Source of the DNA: Clostridiaceae bacterium
Lineage (GTDB): Bacteria > Bacillota > Clostridia > Saccharofermentanales > Fastidiosipilaceae
NCBI GenBank assembly: GCA_012514965.1
Contig: JAAYZH010000052.1
Coordinates: 1 to 5,844, forward strand
Length of the DNA: 5,844 nt
Reading direction: 5' to 3'
The notes beneath the pieces were generated by a model, which was given only the letters and a program-made list of their open reading frames with translations, did no database searches and was not told the origin of the DNA. Each line of letters starts with the position of its first letter. Within the stretch, counting starts at the first letter, position 1. Positions 1 through 4,617 of the stretch are shown in pieces. The translations under genes and the position numbers were made by a program.

Positions 1-675
1 ATGCTGAAACATGTACAGAGCGGCGTCGATGACAGAGCAAACCGCCCGCGTTCATTGAATGGGATGGAACGAATATACCTGCCCCATATTGCCCGTGCTT
101 TTCCCGGCCTCCAGATTGACGCCATGGGCAGTCAGGCAGAAAATCTCCTGATCCGCAGTTATGAGGCCCTGGCCGGGGGCATAGATCCTGAGCTGAAGGC
201 GGATTTTGGCCCCTATTATTATGATGCGCTGACTCGCCTGATCACGCAGAATGAGGCCCAGGGTGAAGACCGCGCGCGCTTCGAACAGGTAAAAGTCCAC
301 CAGCGTGTCTTGAGCCATTACGGCTGGCGCGAAGGCAAGAGAATAATTGAGTTCCAGTTCGCTGTCGAGGCCTTTATGAGCAGCCCGGCCCGGCCCGAAC
401 CGGCCAAACAGCAGCTCCGCAATACCCTGCGATTCCAGTATCTTGAGGATAGCGAGGCGTTTGTCGGCGCTGACGGCGAAACCACTGTCCTCACCCAGAA
501 TTGCCCTAATTGCGGGGCTCCGTTGCGCGGCGCGGCCGCCGAGCTCTGCCCCTATTGCCGTTCGGAAATCAAAAAGATCCAGCTCGAGACCTGGCTCCCT
601 GTGGAGCTCCTGCCTGAAGGCTGGACCGAGAAGTGGCTCCCCGATTCGGGTGCGGATGCGCTATTCGGTTCTTGA
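1..675 (+). CDS. Tim44-like domain protein with C-terminal zinc ribbon (probably 5'-partial)
   Basis: The reading frame is open from the first base to a TGA at 673-675, giving 224 residues. The ATG at position 1 may be internal, since the upstream sequence is not visible. Residues ~23-150 (from ERIYLPHIARAFPGLQID to LRFQYLED) have the look of a Tim44-like/NTF2-fold domain: a helical start, a segment around residues 60-84 (DPELKADFGPYYYDALTRLI), then alternating strands. After it comes a zinc ribbon with two CxxC knuckles, C168/C171 (NCPNCGAPL) and C183/C186 (LCPYC), and a short tail. No signal peptide or membrane segment is visible; in bacterial Tim44-like proteins a membrane or low-complexity N-terminus often precedes the domain and would lie off the window. 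The bacterial role is poorly defined, with membrane-associated transport or binding usually suggested. It converges on the glycerol cluster and has no evident functional link to it. The zinc ribbon is seen directly; the Tim44 call is by sequence character only. Confidence 0.6.
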   Translation: MLKHVQSGVDDRANRPRSLNGMERIYLPHIARAFPGLQIDAMGSQAENLLIRSYEALAGGIDPELKADFGPYYYDALTRLITQNEAQGEDRARFEQVKVHQRVLSHYGWREGKRIIEFQFAVEAFMSSPARPEPAKQQLRNTLRFQYLEDSEAFVGADGETTVLTQNCPNCGAPLRGAAAELCPYCRSEIKKIQLETWLPVELLPEGWTEKWLPDSGADALFGS

Positions 676-759
676 AGCCTTTGTGTTCGCGCTATGCCTC
701 GCCCACTCTATCCAAGCTCGAGGCCGCTTTAAAAGCTCCCTGAAATGTCAACATTCGCC

Positions 760-912
760 AAAGATCACAGTTCACCTACCTTCTCCTTCGCCCGCGAGGC
801 GCATGAGAAAAGTCCCCTTCATGAGCAAGTCTCCGCAGACAAGTAAACGTATGGTAAAAACACCACACGTTTGCGCAGTCGAGGACCAAAGCCGCTCGTG
901 AACGGGGACTTT
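760..912. repeat. 153-bp element, copy 1
   Basis: This matches 1188-1340 at an exact offset of 428 bp without indels. I count six differences (766, 851, 873, 876, 890, 891), about 96% identity. Three self-complementary parts are visible. CGCC (789-792) faces GGCG (798-801). A central hairpin at 843-874 has 13-nt arms around an AAAAAC loop, here with an A/C mismatch (851/866) and a T/G pair (844/873). A long-range pair joins AAAGTCCCC (809-817) to GGGGACTTT (904-912), continuing as TTCATGAG (818-825) against CTCGTGAA (895-902) with one bulged base (903). The element is bordered by TTCGCC on both sides (754-759 and 911-916), which could be a target-site duplication or simply part of the neighbouring 71-bp unit. 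There is no coding capacity. Confidence 0.85.
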
Positions 913-1187
913 CGCCGCTGTACGTCCTCCGCTCACAGATAGCGGCAAAAGTTGCCACCAGAGCCCCTGTAAATGGCAATATTCGCCGCTGTACGTCCTC
1001 CGCTCACAGATAGCGGCAAAAGTTGCCACCGGAGCCCCTGTAAATGGCAATATTCGCCGCTGTACGTCCTCCGCTCACAGATAGCGGCAAAAGTTGCCAC
1101 CAGAGCCCCCGTAAATGTCAACTTTCGCCGCTGTATGTCTCCACCGCACGAATACCAGCGAAAGCTGCCACAAGCGCCTCTCGGAAA
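911..1187. repeat. 71-bp tandem repeat, three units plus a degenerate fourth
   Basis: Units start at 911, 982 and 1053, each opening with TTCGCCGCTGTACGTCC, with exact 71-bp spacing. Units 1 and 2 differ at one base (960 A, 1031 G). Unit 3 differs from unit 1 at four bases near its end (1110, 1118, 1122, 1123). A fourth start at 1124 (TTCGCCGCTGTATGTC) decays quickly and runs into element copy 2. In unit 1, GCCGCT (914-919) can pair with AGCGGC (941-946), GGCAA (944-948) with TTGCC (952-956) around a 3-nt loop, and TTGCCA (952-957) with TGGCAA (974-979). These pairings are mutually exclusive in part. A fragment at about 740-759 (GAAATGTCAACATTCGCC) resembles the unit 3/4 junction (GTAAATGTCAACTTTCGCC), so a further unit tail probably lies left of element copy 1. 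Confidence 0.9.
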
Positions 1188-1340
1188 AAAGATAACAGTT
1201 CACCTACCTTCTCCTTCGCCCGCGAGGCGCATGAGAAAAGTCCCCTTCATGAGCAAGTCTCCGCAGACAAGTAAACGTGTGGTAAAAACACCACACGTTT
1301 ACGTAGTCGAGGACCAACACCGCTCGTGAACGGGGACTTT
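1188..1340. repeat. 153-bp element, copy 2
   Basis: Second copy of the element at 760-912 (six mismatches, no indels). Here the central hairpin is perfect: GTAAACGTGTGGT (1271-1283), loop AAAAAC, ACCACACGTTTAC (1290-1302). The outer arms are AAAGTCCCC (1237-1245) with GGGGACTTT (1332-1340), extended by TTCATGAG with CTCGTGAA. Unlike copy 1 it has no TTCGCC on its left side; the sequence there is CTCTCGGAAAAAA. Its right end is repeated twice more as a 40-bp tandem unit. Confidence 0.85.
1271..1302. repeat. Perfect 13-bp inverted repeat with 6-nt loop
   Basis: GTAAACGTGTGGT and ACCACACGTTTAC are exact reverse complements around AAAAAC. The counterpart in element copy 1 (843-874) keeps 11 of 13 Watson-Crick pairs. 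No run of T follows on either strand, so it does not look like a classical intrinsic terminator. It could still act as an RNA 3'-end stabiliser or a protein-binding palindrome; that is inference. Confidence 0.8.
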
Positions 1341-1420
1341 GGCCTGTCGAGGACCAACGCCGCTCGTGAACGGGGACTTTGGCCTGTCGAGGACCAACGC
1401 CGCTCGTGAACGGGGACTTT
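1306..1420. repeat. 40-bp tandem repeat (right end of the 153-bp element amplified)
   Basis: Units start at 1306, 1346 and 1386, each opening GTCGAGGACCAAC and running to GGGGACTTT; the first two continue with GGCCT. Unit 1 has ACACC where units 2 and 3 have ACGCC; otherwise they match. A fourth relative is the right end of element copy 1 (878-912). Each unit contains the right-hand arm CTCGTGAACGGGGACTTT, so three right arms face a single left arm at 1237-1253. At the unit junctions TTGGCC (1339-1344, 1379-1384) can pair with GGACCAA (1351-1357, 1391-1397), with one bulged A. Confidence 0.9.
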
Positions 1421-1438
1421 GTAAAAACCTGTGAAATC

Positions 1439-1798
1439 TTAGTTGCCTGTTCCGCTGAAGCTTCGAGTGGCGATAAGGTCGGCTCCGCTGCCGGCTATGT
1501 CAGGCACAAGGACCTGACCTAAAGAGACGGGTGCGGAGATCTTTAGCTTCCTGACGATGTCGATTACCTCGAACATCTTCGCCTTGGGTACTGCCTGGCT
1601 GGTGCGGACCGGACAACGCTCTTCACCGGCGTTTTCGAGTACCACCGTGGAGGTAACCACACGGGTGGGGGCAGTCATCTCCTGATAACCATAGAGTACG
1701 CCGCGGGCACAGCGATGGCCTGTGACTTTGTAGTCGTCATTTTCGTCGACCTTGAGGTGGCAGCCGCGAGGGCAAACTATGCAGATGAGTTCTTTCAT
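1439..1798 (-). CDS. DUF1667 family cysteine-rich protein
   Basis: A 119-residue soluble protein and the last gene of the glycerol cluster. The N-terminus carries C6, C9 and C13 (CIVCPRGC) and C30 in GHRCARG, a CxxCxxxC plus distant C arrangement that could hold a [4Fe-4S] cluster or a metal. A further C62 lies in RCPVRTSQ. The following section, VPKAKMFEVIDIVRKLKISAPVSLGQVLV, matches the pattern I associate with DUF1667. Members are usually found just downstream of the same two flavoproteins seen here. The start is ATG at 1798, preceded by AAAGGAG (1805-1811) at a 6-nt spacing. The gap to the upstream gene is 22 nt, so co-transcription is likely. No membrane segment is visible. By position it replaces GlpC of GlpABC, but electron transfer is inferred, not shown. 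The stop is TAA, and the gene ends only about 20 bp from the repeat cluster. Confidence 0.85.
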   Translation of the reverse strand: MKELICIVCPRGCHLKVDENDDYKVTGHRCARGVLYGYQEMTAPTRVVTSTVVLENAGEERCPVRTSQAVPKAKMFEVIDIVRKLKISAPVSLGQVLVPDIAGSGADLIATRSFSGTGN

Positions 1799-1820
1799 AT
1801 CGGGCTCCTTTTCCGCGCTT

Positions 1821-3095
1821 CTAGAGGGCAGCTTCCAGGCGGAGGCTCAGCTTGGCCCCGGGCTGGATTTCGGCCAGGACTTTGGCCGGCAGGGTGATCT
1901 TCTCCATTTCACCGGGCGCTACATGGACACGTCGGAACAGGGCGATTTGCTTGCCGCCGGATTCGACGATGATCTTCTGTTCTTCGGCTGTGTGCGTGAC
2001 ACGGAAGAATATGTCGAGCTTCTCGAGGTCGGGGCGGAGGTGCAGCCGCTGGGGTACGGTGTAGCGCAGACCGCGGCCGGCTTCCAGCGCAATGAGGTCG
2101 CCGCCGGCTGTATCGGTTTGCTTGCTGAGGTAGGCTGCAGCCGCACGGCCTGCTCGCGCACTTTCGTCGCTGACGTGGTCGACCAGGTCGTGGATGTGGA
2201 GAACATTGCCGCAGGCGAAGACGCCGGGGACAGAGGTCTGCAGATTCTCAAACACCTGTGGACCTTTGGTGCGATTGTCCAGCTCGACGCCGGCAGCGCG
2301 GCTGAGCTCGTTCTCGGGGATGAGACCTACACTCAAGAGCAACGTGTCACAGGCTACACGGCGTTCGGTACCCGGGATTGGTCGCATTTGCATGTCGACT
2401 TTCGCGATGTGGACGGCCTCGATCCGTTTCTTGCCTTCGATTCTGGTCACGGTGTGCGAGAGCAAGAGGGGAATGTCGAAGTCCTGGAGACACTGGACGA
2501 TATTGCGGGCCAAGCCTCCTGGCTCGGACATAATCTCGACACAGGCATGCACCTTACAGCCTTCCAGCGAGAGGCGGCGGGCCATGATCAAGCCGATGTC
2601 ACCGCTGCCGAGGATGACGATGTTTTCGCCTACTCTTTGGCCTTCGAGGTTAACGTAGCGCTGGGCTGCGCCTGCGGTCAGGACGCCGGCCGGTCGGGTT
2701 CCGGGGGTGCCGATGCCGCCGCGTGCGCGTTCACGGGAGCCCATGGCGAGGATGACAGCCTTCGCTTCGATGAGCTCGAAGCCGTGGCTGGGACTGACCA
2801 GCTGGATGATACGTTCACTGTTCAAGTCCAGAACCATGCTCTCCAGACGTACTTCGATGTCGCGCGCGCGAACATCTTTAATGTAGCGCTCGGCGTATTC
2901 GGGTCCTGAAAGTTCTTCTTTGAAGTGGTGCAGGCCAAAACCATTGTGAATGCACTGGTTGAGAATTCCACCCAGCTGTTTGTCACGCTCCAGAATGACG
3001 ATTGAGCGTACACCCTGGTCATAGGCCGATACCGCAGCCGCCATGCCGGCCGGACCGCCGCCGATGACGACGAGATCGTATTGTTGTGTCTTCAT
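1821..3095 (-). CDS. FAD/NAD(P)-dependent oxidoreductase, GlpB-position subunit
   Basis: A 424-residue two-dinucleotide-fold flavoprotein. The FAD motif GGGPAG is at residues 12-17, followed by an acidic strand end (VILERD, 33-38). The segment LGGILNQCIHNGFG (41-54) contains a lone Cys48, where classical disulfide reductases have CxxxxC, so this is not a thiol-disulfide reductase. A second Rossmann motif GSGDIG is at 163-168 for NAD(P), and VPGVFACGN (289-297) is the second FAD-contact motif. About 80 C-terminal residues follow, probably a small beta-rich domain. The ATG at 3095 overlaps the upstream stop as ATGA, and GGAGGT (3102-3107) sits 6 nt upstream, which supports this start and translational coupling. 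By context it is the partner of the GlpA-like protein in oxidising glycerol 3-phosphate. E. coli GlpB is not closely similar at sequence level, so the subunit role is inferred. Related two-flavoprotein complexes also act on opines, proline or glycine. Confidence 0.85.
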   Translation of the reverse strand: MKTQQYDLVVIGGGPAGMAAAVSAYDQGVRSIVILERDKQLGGILNQCIHNGFGLHHFKEELSGPEYAERYIKDVRARDIEVRLESMVLDLNSERIIQLVSPSHGFELIEAKAVILAMGSRERARGGIGTPGTRPAGVLTAGAAQRYVNLEGQRVGENIVILGSGDIGLIMARRLSLEGCKVHACVEIMSEPGGLARNIVQCLQDFDIPLLLSHTVTRIEGKKRIEAVHIAKVDMQMRPIPGTERRVACDTLLLSVGLIPENELSRAAGVELDNRTKGPQVFENLQTSVPGVFACGNVLHIHDLVDHVSDESARAGRAAAAYLSKQTDTAGGDLIALEAGRGLRYTVPQRLHLRPDLEKLDIFFRVTHTAEEQKIIVESGGKQIALFRRVHVAPGEMEKITLPAKVLAEIQPGAKLSLRLEAAL

Positions 3096-4528
3096 ATGCG
3101 CACCTCCGGACGATTGTCGCCCAGTACGATATAGCTGCCGTCCTTGTCCTGCAGGATTTCCGCAGGATCCACCCCCAGTTCACGACTGAGAATCTCCAGG
3201 ACACGTGGCCCGCAGAAACCGCCCTGGCAACGGCCCAAGCCGGCCCCGGTGCGACGCTTGATCGCGTCGATCGAGACGGGTGGGATAGGACTGCGGATAG
3301 CTTCCAGTATTTCGCCTTCCGTAATGGTCTGGCAACGGCAGATTACGCGGCCAAAGGCCGGATTTGCGTCTACCATGGCTGCTTTGTCCTCGGGAGAACG
3401 CTCAGCGAAACGCCTGACTTTGCGACGTCCGTTCCAGCCTTCTCGAGGCTGAACTTCCAGTCCATCCGCTTCGAGTAATTCACGGGCATAGAGCGCAATC
3501 GCCGGGGCGGCCGAAAGACCGGGTGACTTGATCGCCGCCAGATCCAGGAAGCCTTTGTCATGCATGGCGATGTAGAAGTCGTCTACTTCACGGTTCGCTC
3601 GCACACCAGAGAAATGACGGATGTTTTCGCCAAAACGCAGGTTTGGCACCGACCGGCGAGCCTTCTGGGCCACTTCAGCCAGGCCGGCATAAGTGGTAGA
3701 CGTATCTTCGCCGTCTTCGATCAGCTCGGCGTTGGGGCCAATGAGGGTGTTGCCATGGATAGTGGGGGTGACCAGGATGCCTTTGCCCAGGGGGCCGGGG
3801 CACTGGAAAAGTACATGGGAGACTTGCGGATCGACTGCTTTGTCCAGCAGATAATACTCACCGCGAGTAGGCAGCAGATGAAAAGCCGGCTCGGTTGCCT
3901 GCCTGTGAATCTTCTCGGCGCCTTGGCCGGCTGCATTGATCACGCGGCGGGCCTGATACGTCTCGTTCTGGGTCTCGAGCTTCCAATGATCTGCTTCATA
4001 GCGAATTGTCTGCAACTCCTGGCGCAAGCGCAGGTCGACACCTTCCCGGACCGCTACCTCAGCCAGGCCGAGGGTCAGCTCCCAGGGGAGAATGATGCCG
4101 GCGGAGGGGGCGTATAACGAACCCACGATATCGGGATTGAGGGCCGGTTCGCGTGCCAGCGTCTCTTCGCGGTTCAATACTTGCAAGCCGGGCACGCCAT
4201 TGGCGTCACCTTGTTCCTTCAAGCTCCGCAAGGTCGAGCGATCGCGTTCGTCGAACGCAAGTACCAGCGAACCGGTGTTCTTGTAATGCGCGTCTACAGC
4301 CTCGCAAAGCGCGGGCATGAGGCGGGTACCCTCCACATTGAGCCTGGCCATCCGGCTGCCGGCCGGCGGGTCATAGCCCGCGTGCACAATGGCGCTGTTG
4401 GCCCGGGTCGCACCCAGCGAAACGTCATTCTCTTTCTCAAGCCAAAGAATCTTCAGCCTGTAACGGCTTAGCTCGTAAGCTACACTTGCCCCGATAATAC
4501 CAGCTCCGATAATCGCGATATCGTACAT
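3092..4528 (-). CDS. GlpA-like FAD-dependent glycerol-3-phosphate dehydrogenase with BFD [2Fe-2S] domain
   Basis: A 478-residue DAO-family flavoprotein. The FAD Rossmann motif GAGIIG is at residues 8-13, with Glu31 ending the second strand. The stretch ATRANSAIVHAGYDPPAG (40-57) is characteristic of the GlpA/LhgO branch. SGVRANRE (307-314) places Arg310 where GlpD-type enzymes have a substrate-contacting arginine. The C-terminal part is a BFD-like domain with C397, C399, C434 and C439 (CRC, then CQGGFC), able to bind a [2Fe-2S] cluster. The expected reaction is sn-glycerol 3-phosphate to dihydroxyacetone phosphate, probably under anaerobic conditions and with the next two proteins. The start is ATG at 4528 with AGGAAGG at 4533-4539. 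It lies 89 bp after glpK and overlaps the next gene by 4 bp. The adjacent glpK is the main reason for preferring glycerol 3-phosphate over L-2-hydroxyglutarate as substrate. The protein is somewhat shorter than E. coli GlpA. No membrane anchor is visible. Confidence 0.85.
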   Translation of the reverse strand: MYDIAIIGAGIIGASVAYELSRYRLKILWLEKENDVSLGATRANSAIVHAGYDPPAGSRMARLNVEGTRLMPALCEAVDAHYKNTGSLVLAFDERDRSTLRSLKEQGDANGVPGLQVLNREETLAREPALNPDIVGSLYAPSAGIILPWELTLGLAEVAVREGVDLRLRQELQTIRYEADHWKLETQNETYQARRVINAAGQGAEKIHRQATEPAFHLLPTRGEYYLLDKAVDPQVSHVLFQCPGPLGKGILVTPTIHGNTLIGPNAELIEDGEDTSTTYAGLAEVAQKARRSVPNLRFGENIRHFSGVRANREVDDFYIAMHDKGFLDLAAIKSPGLSAAPAIALYARELLEADGLEVQPREGWNGRRKVRRFAERSPEDKAAMVDANPAFGRVICRCQTITEGEILEAIRSPIPPVSIDAIKRRTGAGLGRCQGGFCGPRVLEILSRELGVDPAEILQDKDGSYIVLGDNRPEVRI

Positions 4529-4617
4529 AGGACCTTCCTGTCATGGCGGCTGGACCGCTTTTCTTCGATTATAACGTATAGAGTTCCATTTGCCTTGCAA
4601 AGTATGCAAGCATATTC
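4529..4617 (-). promoter_or_regulatory. glpK/glpA-like spacer: possible internal promoter with 17-bp palindrome
   Basis: The 89-bp spacer is visibly more AT-rich than its neighbours. Read on the minus strand it has a perfect TATAAT (4573-4568). The only TTG-type hexamer upstream is TTGCAA (4600-4595), 21 bp away, which is too long for a standard sigma-70 promoter, so the promoter call is weak. That hexamer lies inside a perfect inverted repeat, CTTGCA-AAGTA-TGCAAG (4594-4610), of operator-like size. A second short palindrome, TATGC-AA-GCATA (4603-4614), overlaps it. A regulator bound here could separate expression of the dehydrogenase from that of the kinase. No T-tract terminator is seen after glpK. 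Confidence 0.35.

Larger units (their letters stand above)
740..1420. repeat. Composite non-coding repeat cluster in convergent intergenic spacer
   Basis: Nearly all of the 763-bp gap between the two convergent stop codons (675 and 1439) is repetitive. The order is: a tail resembling a 71-bp unit (about 740-759), 153-bp element copy 1 (760-912), three 71-bp tandem units (911-1123), a decayed fourth unit (1124 to about 1187), 153-bp element copy 2 (1188-1340), then a 40-bp tandem tail ending near 1420. Positions 676-739 and 1421-1438 hold nothing I can name. Several frames stay open across the cluster. The same DNA is read in different frames from unit to unit (71 is not a multiple of 3), there is no convincing ribosome binding site, and the peptides resemble no family I know. 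I therefore treat it as non-coding. Position and structure suit a dispersed palindromic repeat hotspot between convergent genes. Confidence 0.85.

Noticed and set aside
911..1187. CRISPR array
   Set aside because: The 71-bp units are directly contiguous with no variable spacers, and no cas gene is nearby.
772..1329. Several overlapping open frames of 60-118 codons on both strands in the repeat cluster
   Set aside because: They are read through tandem repeats whose 71-bp period shifts frame each unit, so the same peptide reappears in different frames. They have no clear ribosome binding site or recognisable family.
740..1420. Insertion sequence
   Set aside because: Inverted arms are present but no transposase frame or remnant is visible; at most it is a non-autonomous element.
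1421..1438. Intrinsic terminator for the glycerol cluster
   Set aside because: There is a short T run on the minus strand (GTTTTTAC) just after the last stop, but no convincing GC-rich stem immediately precedes it.
1752..2909. Long plus-strand open frame (385 codons)
   Set aside because: It is antisense to the flavoprotein at 1821-3095, which has clear FAD and NAD motifs, a good SD and operon context. The antisense peptide has no recognisable domain and reflects GC-rich codon usage.
3560..4117. Plus-strand open frame of 185 codons
   Set aside because: It is a shadow of the GlpA-like gene on the other strand, whose protein motifs are unambiguous.
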